Origin: Zygnema cylindricum
Lineage: Eukaryota; Streptophyta; Zygnematophyceae; Zygnematales; Zygnemataceae
Length of the DNA: 64,000 nucleotides
Assembly: GCA_037447655.1 (NCBI GenBank)
Contig: JBBHKE010001207.1
Span: forward strand, 155,942-219,941
Reading direction: 5' to 3'
The notes under the pieces are model-generated. The model saw only the letters and a list, made by a program, of their open reading frames with translations, ran no database searches and was not told the DNA's origin. A program made the position numbers and the translations under genes. Positions 42,801 through 55,800 of this stretch are shown here, piece after piece. How positions within the stretch are numbered: the stretch's first letter is position 1; the number at the start of each line of letters is the position of its first letter.

Positions 42801-45800
42801 GATTCAGTGAATATGGTCTTCAGGTTTGTCGAACTTTGAGAAAAGGAGATATCGCTATGATAGGAAATGAGGAAAGAATTGAAATTGATGGTCTACTCGG
42901 GGAATTTTTTTTTGGGAGGAATCGAAATGATCGAGCTTCGAGAATTTTATATGCTCTCAATACTCTCACAGGATGGGGAGCTTCTGCCAGAGCTGCTTTT
43001 TCTTTATTATGTTCGGGGATACAAGAGTATGACGATCATATTGCTGAATTTTTTACCGAAATTGAAGGAAAAAAAGGAGAAAAAACAGGAAATGTGAAGG
43101 ATTCAGAGTCTGGTAGTAAAGAGCCAGAGAAGATGAGCCAGAAACCAAGTCTTTTGGAGTTTTTTCGGAAAAGGTTCAAAGAATTAGTTCTGCAGATGAA
43201 TCATGGTGGACATGCATTATGCTCTGATTTGCCAAGTTTTTTTCTTTCTGATGAAGATTATGAAAACATACTCAAAGCAATTGGAGCTGCAAATGCAATT
43301 CTTGAGCTTTTGAACTCCACAAAAGTCAATTCGTCGCATTTGAAGCTTTGGTTATCCGATCAAGACAGTGGCAACTTGTTTGAAAACGTCTCCTTCATGG
43401 AGAAAGGGGATAGTCTCCACACTATTTTCCAGAATTGGAAAAGAGTTTTCCGCAGTGTATTAAGTTCAAGACCGGGATATGACATTCCAGGAATTCCTGC
43501 AAATGCAACAAAATCTACAATAACAGTTAAATGTTTGTCTCATGTATCTCTTTTGTTCAGTACTGTTTCATCAGCTGGAAAATCTATTGTAGGAAACGCG
43601 GGAAAATTTGATTTACTTCTTATTGATGAAGCAGCTCAACTGGTGGAAGCAGAAACAATTATAGGTTTACAAGTAAATGGGATTAAACAAGTCGTTTTAG
43701 TCGGAGATCCGAAACAACTTCCAGCAACAGTTTTCAGTCAGGTGATGTGACTATTCATTATGTGAGACAAACCTTGCTTTATAAGTGATGGGAAAGCTAT
43801 TTTTGAGCATTCGTATTCGGTTGTATCAGTGTGTTTTTTTCCATTTTTTCTTGTCTTTCGTGGGGTTATAGAGCTAATTTTACTGCCGATCGGTTTTTAG
43901 CATTCATCTGTAGATGTATCAGTTTGTTGTTTTTCCATTTTTATCTGTCGACTGTGGGATATTTTATGTGAAGTTCTTTGATTTGAATAATGGGATGAAA
44001 TCAGAGGGCATTTTAAAATTTTCACTCTGAATTCATTTTCAAGTGTATTTCAGGTGGCAAAAGATCATGCCTATGATAGGAGCTTATTTGAACGGCTTCA
44101 AAAAAATGGATATCGAGCAATTCTCCTTGGAGTTCAATATAGGATGAATCCCTCTATCAGTCGATGGCCTCGAATGTTTTTTTATAATGGAAATGTGGAG
44201 AACGGACCAAATGTGATAAATTTGGACTATCGAAGAATTTACCAGGAAAAGTTTTTTGGAGCCTATGCTTTTCTTAATGTGAGTGAAGGAAGAGAAAAGC
44301 AGGACGAGGAAGGAAGAAGTCGATACAACGACGTTGAAGCGACGGTTGTCACACATTTAGTTCAACGTTTACGATCAGGTCTTTTTGCAAAATGACCCCC
44401 TTTTTTTGGGAAGTTTTAATGTAGTTTGACATGTCAGTTTGTGAATTTTGATTCTTTAATGTTTTCTCACCGGTGTTTATTTTTTCAATCTGATGTTGTC
44501 GAATATGAGTTTCGGTGCTGACATTTTTTATTTTTTTTGGGCTGTCTCCTTCGATTGCTTTTTTTTTCCTGTAGAGTGTGAAAAAAATAAACTTCCGAAA
44601 ACCGATGTGGGAGTAATTACACCTTACACTAGTCAAGTAAGTAAGATTGAACGACAACTCCTTCGATATACTTCGTCGGGAAGTTTTGAGGAACGGAAGC
44701 CTTTTTTCGGAGTGGAAGTCAAGTCTGTTGATGGATTTCAAGGGAGGGAAAAAGATATCATCATCTTTTCAACAGTGAGGGCAAATGCTGAACGCGATGT
44801 TGGTTTTTTGAGCGACGCAAGAAGGTAGTACTTTTTGTTTTATTTTTTTATTTTTTCTGCATTTGGTAATGTCTTTTATCTGTTATCAAATCTGCAAACA
44901 CCTAATTTTTGAGCATTCATTTTCAGATACTCTCCTTTGCCATTGTTGCATTTTATTCTAAAAACTTGGCAGTAGAAGACTTCTGGATTAGTTTTTAGTC
45001 TGTAATTTGACTTATTTCATTAATGCTCTGACAATTTTGACATATACAGTACTATACTTTATTGGACTTTTTACGATAAACCCCGTTCAAACTTCTGTTA
45101 TTGATCTCTTTTTGACCCTATCAATTAGAATTATCTACTCCACTATAATAGATATTTAAGTATACCGTGAATCGCTGTTAGTATTAATAACGCTAATTCA
45201 GTGCCGTTTTTTTTTTTGGCCCCATCGTTAATAATAGGTCGATAAATTCAGGGCCGGTTTTTTTTTGGCCCCATTTTTAATAGTACTATTTGATATTTCT
45301 TAACGCTGTTTGATAAGCAGTTGAAAATTGCCCATATGGAACGAACTTTAAAGAAAATTTAGTAGCAATATAATTAACTCTATGCTGTATATTTCTTAAG
45401 ACTAATAGTGATTCGTGGTGTAGTCTCAGGCAATAATACAGTATCAGAGGCATAAAAGGGGTTTCCTTTGGATCTATCATTTACTCTGCTTACATCTATT
45501 GAAATCGATGTGAACCCATCTTTTGTATGTCCTGTAGTTCTAGTTTAATTTTCTTTTTTCATCCTTAATATGTTTTGTATATTTGCATTTCATCCTTCTT
45601 TTGTTTTTTTAATTAAATCTATAATTTCCAGACTACCTTTTGTCATACTCTCAGTGTTTCTTGTTGTCTTTACTTGTCCTTCTTTCGTGCTCTTAATATG
45701 ACCTCTAATTCCCAGGGGTTTTTCTTTTCATACTGTTAAAATGTTTTGTTGTCTTTTCAAGTCCTTTCAAATTCTTAATGCATAATGATAACATTACTTT

Positions 45801-46818
45801 TCCTAGTTTTTACTTCTTTCAATTTTTTTGTTTGTTCGACAGATTGGATGTTGTGAGTTCGTTTGCGAGTAATATTAGGCTACCACTTGTCTTTCTTTTA
45901 TTACAAAAAAATGGACATAGTAATTAAAAAAAAAGAATTGAAATTAACTAAATAGTATGGAACGACGGGTTTATTTGCCGGTTGAATGTTGTTATAATTT
46001 GTGAGTTTTCTGTGCGTAATGTTAAGCTACCATTGGTCCCTTTTGGTCCTATCATTTCCTTTTTTTATTTCTTTTTCCAAATGGACACATAAAATCAATA
46101 GAAGTGACACCGGAATAAATATGGAAATACGGTTAAATTTGCAGATTGAATGTTGCTATAACTAGAGGACGTCATATAGTGTGGATTGTGGGACATTCTC
46201 CTACCTTATGTGCCGGAGACATTACATGGAGAAGTCTTATCGAGGATGCCCGGAAAAGAGGTTGTTTCTTCGAAGCTGCCAAAGATTCTGGTGTAGCAAA
46301 AGCCATAATGATGTGTAAAACAGAATTGGGAGAAATTCAAGATTTATTAAAACCTGGATCATTTCTACTCGACAACCAGCTTTGGAAAGTAAGTTTGTTG
46401 TTAAAGATAGAACATGATTATTCCCAAAACTATTTCATTACTACATCTGAATTATTTTTTGAAGAGTCATATTACTCTGTTTATTGACTTCGTTCATAAT
46501 GGAGTGTTTTTATTGTTTTTTTTGCAAAAGTAGTGAAAGATTTTCAAGTGTCTCCAAATTCAAACTGAAAAAAAGTAGTAACAAGAGATAGTGTGGCTTT
46601 GTATTGTATTGTGCTTGGAAAAGCTGTATGTTATTTTTTATTTATTTAAGTCTTTTTGGAATAATTTATTCGATCTAATTTACTTGAGGACTGGCAATGA
46701 ATAAAAAGAACCATACTAATAGATGCATCGCAAATCATACATTTCGCATATTTGCATTCGTAAATCTTATGTTTACCTGATTTCATAGCCCCATTGACAA
46801 AGACGACAAAGATGTTTT

Positions 46819-46853
<35 letters not shown>

Positions 46854-49800
46854 TCCCTACCTCCCTCCCTCCCTCCCTCCCTCCCCCCCCCTCCCCCCCT
46901 CCCGCCCCCTCTCTCTCTCCCTCCCTCCCTCCCTCCCTCCCCCCCCCCCTCCCCCCCTCCCGCCCTCCCTCCCGCCCTCCCTCCCGCCCTCCCTCCCGCC
47001 CTCCCTCCCGCCCTCCCGCCCTCCCGCCCGCCCTCCCTCCCGCCCGCCCGCCCTCCCTCCCTTCCTTCCTCCCTCCCTCCCTCCCTCCCACCCTCCCTCC
47101 CTCCCGCCCGCCTTCCCGCCCTACCTCCCGCCCTCCCTCTCTCCCTCCCTCCCCCCCTCCCTCCCTCCCCCCCTCCCTCCCCCCCTCCCTCCCTCCCTCC
47201 CCCCCTCCCTCCCTCCCTCCCCTCCCTCCCTCCCTCCCTCTCTCCCTCCCTCCCGCCTTCCAGCCCTCCCTCCCGCCCTCCCTCTTTCCTGCCCTCCATC
47301 CCTCCCCCCCGCCCACCCTCCAGCCCTCCAGCCCTCCAGCCCTCCCGCCCTCCCTCCCGCCCTCCCTCCCTCCCTCCCTCCTGCCCGCCCTCCCGCCAGC
47401 CCTCCCGCCCTCGCCCTACCTCCCTCCCTCCCTCCCTTCCTCCCTCCCTCCCTCCCGCCCTCTCTCCCTCCCGCCCGCCCTCCCGCCCTCCCACCCTCCC
47501 TCCCTCCCTCCCCCCCTCCCTCCCGCCCTCCCCTCCCGCCCTCCCGCCCGCCCTCCCTCCCTCCCTCCCTCCCTCCCTCCCTCCCCTCCCTCCCTCCCTC
47601 CCTCCCTCCCTCCCTCCCTCCCTCCCTCCCTCCCTCCCTCCCTCCCTTCTCCCTCTCCCTCTCCCCCCTCTCCCCCTCTCCCCCCTCTCCCCCTCTCCCC
47701 CCCTCTTTCCCTCTCCCCCCTTCTCCCTCTCCCCCTCTCCCCCCCCTCTCCCTCTCCCCCTTTTCCCCCCCTCTCCCTCTCCCACTCTCCCCCCCTTCCC
47801 CCCTCTCTCTCCCCCTCCCTCCCCCCTCCCTCTCCCCCTCCCTCTTCCCCTCCCTCTCCCCCCCCTCTCCCCCCCCTCCCCCCCCCCCTCACAATCCCTC
47901 TCCCTCCCTCTCCCCCCCCCTCTCCCCCCCTCTCCCCCCCTCTTCCCCCCTCTTCCCCCCTTCTCCCTCTCCCCCTCTCCCCCTACCCCTCTCCCCCTCT
48001 CCCCCCCTCTCCCTCTTCCCCCCTTCCCCCCTCCCCCCCTCCCCTTCCCTCTCCCCCTCCCTCTCCTCCTCCCTCTCCCCCCTCCCCCCTCTCCCTCCCT
48101 CTCCCCCTCTCCCCCCTCTCCCCTCCCCCCCCTCTCCCCCTCCCCCTCTCCCTCTCTCTCCCTCTCCCTCTCCCTCTCTCTCTCCCTCTCCCTCTCCCTC
48201 TCCCTCTCCCTCCCCCCCTCTCTCCCTCTCCCCCTCCCCCTCTCCCCCCCTCCCCCCCTCCCCCCTCCCTCTCCCCCTCCCTTCCCCTCTCCCCCTCTCC
48301 CCTCTCTCCCCCTCTCCCCCTCTCCCCTCTCCACCCCTCTCTTCCCCTCTCCCCCTCTCCCTCTCCCCCCCTCTCCCCCCCTCTCCCTCTCCCTCTCCCT
48401 CTCCCTCTCCCCCTCCCCCCTCCCCCCCTCCTCTCCCCCCCTCCCCCTCTCCCTCTCCCTCTCCCTCTCCCTCTCCCTTCCCCCCTCCCTCTCCCTCTCC
48501 CTCCCCCCCTCCCCCCCTCTACCCTCTCCCCCTCTCCCCCTCTCCCCCTCTCCCTTCTCTCCCCCTCTCCCTTCTCCCCCTCCCCCTCTTCCCCTCTCTC
48601 CCCCCTCTCCCCCTCTCTCCCTCTCCCTCTCCCTCTCCCTCCCCCCCTCCCCCCTCCCTCCCCCCCTCCTCCTCTCCCCCCCTCTCCCTCTCCCTCTCCC
48701 TTCCCCCCTCCCTCTACCTCTCCCTCCCCCCCTCCCCCCCTCCCCTCCTCTCCCCCTCTCTCCCTCTCCCTCTCCCTCTCCCTCTCCCTCTCCCTCTCCC
48801 TCTCCCTCTCTCTTCCCCCCTCCCTCTCCCTCTCCCTCTCCCCCCTTCCCCCCCTCCCCCCCTCCCCCTCTCCCCTCTCCCCCCCTCTCTTCCCCTCCCC
48901 CCTCCCCCTCTCCCCCCCTCTCCCCCTCTCTCCCTCTCCCTCTCCTTGTTGACCTTTCATCATTGGTAGCGGTACTGATTTCAGGATGCTGACTGCGATT
49001 GGACTTTTTTAACATTTCTTCCACAAAAAACGACAATTTTTTTTTCTCTTCTTCTTCTTTTCTCCTCTCTTTTCTTTTCTTCCTCTTTTTTTATTCTCTT
49101 TTAGGCCGTTTTTAGTCGCGATTTTCAGGAATCTTTCCGACGAGTGAAAAGTAAAGAGAGAAAACTTCTCGTAATTCACGCCATTCGCCGACTGATGGAA
49201 GGTCGAAGGTCATCTGTTTCTACTTCTCCTCAACAAAAATTGAATGAACTAATGATGAAAATCATAAACATACAAACTGTGGAAACTTTAAAACTTGTTT
49301 GGACAATTGATGTGGATCGAGGCAACGGCTGTATTCAGGTCTCACCTCTCTTTCTTTTTTTATCTTTCCTTAAATTTTTTCCTTTGTTGTTTTTTTTTTC
49401 TTCTTTCGGATCTCAATTGCCCATTGTTTTTGTGTTGTGAGGAAGCTTGATTGTGATTCATCTCGCGTGAGGAAAATGTAAAAACTGTTGGAACTGTTGT
49501 TACTGTTGTATTGTATTTGATAATATATCAAAGTGCGAGGTTAAGAACTTAAAGATTCCTGTTTCCTTTTTTTTTTAAAGTTGTTTGGATTTTTATTAAA
49601 CTCCTCACAAGTTATTCATTTAACTCCGAGGGGTGTCAAAATTGTGTTCAATTTCCATTTCTATATTTGTTTTTTTAAACAATTGTGACCATATCTTTTC
49701 GGATACTACGATAAATATATTTCTTTTCATAGTGTATTTTCCTTTTCATCAATCAGTCATTATCAAAAATCGTGTCGAAGGTTTCGTGAAGCCCAAATTC

Positions 49801-52800
49801 AAAGTTAACTGTTCTTTACTTTCACATTTGTTTGGTTGTATCTTTATTCACCTGGTCTAATTTTCTGGTCTTTCTTGAATATTGCAGATCATTAAATTCA
49901 GGATTGTTGCGTTGTATTTTTAGTCACTTGATTTAATTTTCTGCGTCCTCGTTATTTTTCCACTTCATTTTTACAGATTATTAAAGTTTGGGACTTAGTA
50001 GAGCAATCCGGAGTTGCCGCATGGGTTTCTCGACTTCAAAAAGGTTTAAATACTTACAGCGATGGATACTTAAAACGGTGCGCTTTTAAAAAAATCGACA
50101 AGACAGGGAAATTAACGGTTCCCGAAAAATTCGCAGAAGACCCATCGTTTGTATGGCATGTGGTTTTCGACAAATTTGCGCCAATAGGTGAGAGAAAGGG
50201 AGAGGGAGAGGGAGGGGGAGAGGGCGAGGGCGAGGGTGAGGGAGAGGGAGAGGGCGAGGACGAGGGAGAGGGAGAGGGCGATTAAGAGGGAGGGAGAGGG
50301 AGAGAGAGGGGTAAATTATGTAGCGTAGCGCCTGTTTAAACTGGATTAAATGTAGTCATTGATGGTAAGGCTGTACTTATTTGGATTATTTTATAATTTC
50401 ATGTGCGAATTTGTATCATTTGTTTGACTAATTTTTATTTTTTTTCTCGGTTTGTTTTTTGCTGCTTCTAGAAACATCGCAAGACGAGAATGAGCGACAA
50501 TCGGGTCTGGAGAAAGCTCCAGTGGATGAAAGTGTTCTGTTAATGAAATTTTACCCTATTTCTTCTGGAGTTGCGAGAAATTTACTTGCATTACCAGAAG
50601 GTTCTGAATTGGATCTTCCATTTATGGTCAATGAACAAGAATCGACCATAATTAATTACCAAAAGAGTGTTTTCATTCTCGGACGATCAGGTTTGTCGAT
50701 AAAATTGAATATTTTTTTTGTATGTCTTGTGTTGTGCCGTTTATGTCTCTTGTAAATCGTCTTGTATCTTGTGTTGGTTTTGTATCGGAGTATTTCTTGT
50801 AGTATTTTGTTTGCGAAAAGAGGTGTAAATCTCATTCATTTCAGCCACAATGCTTTTCTAAGACTTTTCTGTTCTCCTTTTTACACTTAAAAACTTATTT
50901 TACACAATTCCTTCTTTTACTCTGCTAAAGTCTCCATTTGATAAACTTGCAAACAAATCCTTAATGAAACTCTTTGCTAAATTGGGCATTTGTGAAATTT
51001 CACGAATCCAAGGAATTTGTTCATTGACAGATTTTTTATGCTCTTTTATTTGATTTCACAAATGATGATGATTGTAGGGACGGGAAAAACAACCATCATT
51101 ACTCATCGTCTTCTTGATAAAGAGCGCCGTTTCTGGTTGGCGAGTCGAGGAGACGCTGGTTTGGAAAATACCAAAATTAGTGTGGACGAAGCTGAAAACA
51201 AGATTCCAAAACTTCGTCAGGCGATAATCACTGCGAGTCCTCGACTTTGTGCCGCAATAAAGCATCACATTAATAAAGCCCGAAGGTAAGACTAGGAGCC
51301 CATGGGAAAAGAAATTGTGTGCTTTTTATCGTACGAAAATCTGAAAATATTGATTCAAAACTGTGGTACAGTTTGGAAGGAGAGAGGAACTCCCAACACC
51401 TGTTTATGTTCTTTTCCAAGTATTTCTAGTTTAAGTCATCGGTTTGACGTAAAACTGTTGAAATTTGATTTTCCAGGTCACTTCTCGCAGCAGATTATGG
51501 TATAGAAAATTTACAAATGGGAAACTCAGATTCTAATGACGAGCTGTTATTGGACGATGAGGCAGAAGAAAAACTTTTTGGGAACTTGCCCGAAATTTTT
51601 TCAGAGGTACCAAGTGAGGCATTTCCCTTGGTTTTGACATTTAAAATTTTTTTGCACATGTTAGATAAAGAGCTTTCGGATCCTTTCCTTGTTGTGGAAA
51701 GAAAAAAAACCTCTTTAAGAGATGTACAGTTAGTCGATGAGCGTGAATTGAGGGAAGAAGGAGACGATGATGACTCTGGCGATTGGAATTCGGCACACGG
51801 TGACTTTGATGATTTTAACGATAACGATGGAGACACTGATTATAGCGATGATGAAATAGAGATTGGTTATTTACCAAAAGAACAGAACAAATTTTTGAGG
51901 AAGGGGCAAACGGACATAGAAGAGAAAAATCGAAAAAAAAACCGGTCCACAGAAGTAGATTATGAGCGTTTTGTTTCGCATTACTGGCCGCACATGGATT
52001 TAGGAGTGCGTAGAAGGCTGGATGCATCTCTAGTTTTTAAAGAAATTGTTTCACATATAAAGGGGACTGTGGAGGTTTTAAGAAGTCGTCGAGGATATTT
52101 AGAGGAGTCGGATTATGTCGCTTTAGCGAAATCCCGTTCATCGACCTTTGGAGAAAGTCAACGGGAACAAATTTATCAAGTTTTTCGTCGTTACGAACGA
52201 ATGAAACGAGATTTTGGCGAATATGACATCGCAGATTTTGTTTTTCACGTGTATCGTGCCCTCAACAGGGAGGGATATTTGGGTCCTAAACTCAGTTTTG
52301 TGTATGTGGATGAGGTCCAGGACCTGACACAGGTCCAAATTGCAGTTTTGAAGTTTGTTTGTAATAATGTCGAAGAAGGTTTTGTTTTTGCGGGCGACAC
52401 AGCACAAACTATTGCTCGTGGAGTTGACTTTCGTTTCCAAGATGTTCGAAGACTCTTTTATGAAGAATTTTTGGGAAAAAGAGGACAATTAGAAACATTG
52501 TCCCATGAATCGGGCAAATCCTCGAATAATATCAAGGGATCAATGTCTATTGCTGCGAAGGATGATGGTTTTGTAGACAAATTTTCGGTTTCGGTTTCTC
52601 AAACATCGGCGAAAGTTCCGGATATGCATCAATTGAGTCAAAATTTTCGAACTCATAACGGAATAGTGAAATTGGCAGATAGTGTGGTCAATTTACTTCT
52701 CCATTTTTTTCCGTATGCTGTCGACAGATTGGATCCTGAATGTAGTCTTATTGATGGAGACTTACCTGTTTTTTTAGAAGCTCAAGAAAATTGTGACTTG

Positions 52801-55800
52801 GTTACGGAACTTTTTGGAAAAGTAAGTGGTGTGGTCGGTGGAGGCGGTTGCGAATTTGGAGCTGAGCAGGTATGTTTTTTACTTCAACACTTTTTGCCTT
52901 AATATTTTTGCTTCAAACTTGTGTTTTAGCTATCCCACATTAACTAATAATCTTATTACAAAAAATACACGGACTACTGAACCTTCAGGGGAGTTTTTTA
53001 CCTCAAACCTGTACTGTAGCCATCCTGTAGGCATCCCATATCAACTGATAATTCTATGACACTGGAGTTGCAAATTCTAAGAAAGCAATTCGTTCTACTT
53101 TAAGTGTGTGTTCCTGTTCATGTAACTAAAATTTTTAATTTCTTTGGCTAAAGGTGTCTCAAGAATTACCAATGTTTTGTAAACGTTTCCGTGCGATCTC
53201 ACCGAAATCGTTCAATTCAGTTGTACAAGATTTCAATTTAAAATTGAAATTTGGAATTGGCGCAATTTAAAGCATCTTTGGTTATGGATTTATCCTTTTT
53301 ATTTTGGTTTATATGCCCTCTCCTTCAGGTGATTTTAGTCCGAGATGCGGAAAGTCGTCAAAAAATGATGGAACGAGTTGGAAACCGAGGATTGGTTCTC
53401 AGTGTTTTGGAGTGTAAAGGCCTTGAATTTCAGGTAAAGTTTACTTAAATTAATCTAAATAATGCAGAGTACATTATAGAATCATCTCTTTGTCGTTTTC
53501 TGTTTATTAATCATGTGATGTATTGCTAAATATGTAATACATTGTCTGTTATGTTTTGGTTTTCTTCACTCAATCAGTTTGGTTATTTTTCTGGCCCTTT
53601 GAAGTACAAACATTTGCACACAACATTCGATATTGGAGAGGCATGCGATTTCTTAAAATCTTCAATTCTCCTTAATTCTCTACCTTTTTTCTGTTCTGTT
53701 ACTTTTTCTTTAAATTAGTAACGTCAGTTATTGGGAGGGCAGGATGTCCTTGTTTATAATTTTTTCACAGACTCAAATTTAAAGGAAAAATGGAGACTGG
53801 TGTACAATTTCTTAAAGATGGAAAATATTGATGAGGGAGGCAATTCGAGATGGGCACATCCACAATTTGATGAAAGACGGTACACTATTACCTTCTACAA
53901 TATTTGTTTCATCGAAAAGGAAAGAAAAATGAGATAAAACAGTTTTTTAGCCTAATGATCTATGGGGAATTAGGATGTTTTTGTTTTTCCGGTCCGTTTT
54001 TTTCTCTTACTTCCACTCGGGCAAAACATTGTTTATGTTTATGTTTATGTTTCCATATTTGTTTCTTATAATTGGTTCTTTTATTTACTATCTTTATTAT
54101 GATTGCAAACATAATTTTCTTTATAGTGAGCTCAAAACAACTGTATGTGATTCTCACTCGGGCAACAGCATTTATGTTTATGTTTCTGTTTTGGTTCTTA
54201 TAATTGGTCCTTTTCTATACTATTTTTTTTATTATTGCAGCCGTAATCCTCTTCATAGTGAGCTCAAAACAACTGCGTGGTTCTCACTCGGGTTAGACAG
54301 TGTTTATGTTTATGTTTCTGTTTTTAATTCTTATAATCGGTTCTTTTCTATACTGTCTCTATTATTATTGCAGGCATAATCTTCTCTGTAGTGAGCTCAA
54401 ACAACTCTATGTGGTTCTCACTCGGGCAAGACAGCGTCTTTGGATTTACGATGAAGACGAGAACTCTTCTCGGCCTATGAAGGATTTATGGAGTCATTTA
54501 AATTTACTAACTGTTGCCCCATTAGACCAGAAAATGATTGCTTCGATGCATAAAGAGGATAGTCCTGAAGCCTGGCATCGTCGCGGTGTAGAAGTAAGTT
54601 CTTGACCGAGGATTTTTCTTTAAAATTTTTGACCGAGTATTTCTCATTTAAGGTTTTGACCGAGTATTTCTCATTTAAGGTTTTGACCGAGTATTTCTCT
54701 TTTAAGTTTATAACCGAGTATTTCTCGTTTAAATTTTTTGAAGGAGTATTTCTCATTCAATTTTTGACTGAATATTTCTCATTTACGTTTCTGACCTAGT
54801 ATTTTTGGTTTCTACCGAAACTTTTCGACATATTATTTGCTTAAGAAACTTAGAAGCAATGTGTCAATTAAACTGAACTTGTTCTGTGAATCTTTCTCAG
54901 GTAAGATGACTAGATTTTGGAACTTGTCGATCTTAATTCTCTTAAAAATACTGAAATACGAAGTATTCTATGGATTATTAACTCTTTCTATATTTAAATA
55001 TCCCAAAAGCATTTGTTTGCATTCGTCTGTTGTGGGGAATAACTAACTTTTTATATGTTTGAATGTTATATCAAGATGTTGAATGTTCGAAATCCGTTGA
55101 TTGGAAGACTCTATCGTATATCTAACTCTTTATATGTTTCAATATTCAAGTGTAGATATTTAATGTTCAAATGTATGAGAAGAACTCAGATGAGTTTTAT
55201 GTTCCATGGTCAAATGCATACATAGGAGAGGTTTCTGTTGAAGAAGTAGCAATTTATATGTCGAAATATTTCATACAACTAACTCTTTAAATATTCATAT
55301 AACTAAGTTTTTATATGTTTAAATGTTCATATAACTAACTCTTTATATGTTGAAATGTTCATATAACTAACTCTTTATATATTTAAATGTTCACATAACT
55401 AACTTTTTTTATGTTTACATGTTCGAATGCAGATGTTTAATGTTCAAAACTATGAACAGGCTCAGATGAGTTTTGAGAGGGCAGGAGATATGATGAATGC
55501 TCATCTGTCGAAAGCGGCCGGTCTTCAACAAGCTGCGGGAAGACAACATGGGGTAAATTTCTCGGAAGCTTCCAAAAAGTACATCGCAGCCGGAGATTTA
55601 TTCCTGCAATGTTCGAAAGAGAAGGAGGCGGCTGTGTGTTTTTACAAGGGAGGGGACAAAAAACGTGCCGGTGAGATTTCTTTACTTCATTCTGACGTCT
55701 TTTCGATGAATCGCTCTTTAATTTCTACTATCAATTTGAAAGGTTGGAGTTCACAGTAAAAACGAGCCGAGGTGGCAAAAAAGCGTGTCGGTGTACAAAA

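Larger units (their letters stand above)
42300..46388 (+). other. Gene 2 exons 7-10: SEN1/UPF1-type helicase core
   Basis: Residues about 680-1396. Walker [11 protein letters not shown] (about 749), APTNTAVSE (motif Ia), [10 protein letters not shown] (motif II, about 1085), [10 protein letters not shown] (motif III), QYRMNPSI (motif IV region), [13 protein letters not shown] (motif V) and NVAITRGRH (motif VI) are all present, so the ATPase is probably active. Confidence 0.9.
49105..54593 (+). other. Gene 2 exons 11-18: UvrD-like (TRANK1-type) helicase core
   Basis: Residues about 1397-2305. Walker A GRSGTGKTT is split by the phase-1 intron between exons 13 and 14. [10 protein letters not shown] is motif [12 protein letters not shown] motif [11 protein letters not shown] motif [12 protein letters not shown] motif V, and [13 protein letters not shown] motif VI. 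An acidic insert ([17 protein letters not shown]) lies in exon 15. The motifs look intact, so this may be a second active motor. Confidence 0.85.

Noticed and set aside
46646-49036. Open frames of up to 796 codons on both strands
   Set aside because: Composition artefact of a C/T array lying in an intron of helicase gene 2.
54602-54799. Repetitive peptide with TEYFSFK repeats
   Set aside because: Translation of a 27-bp intronic minisatellite that follows a good donor site (GAA|GTAAGT).
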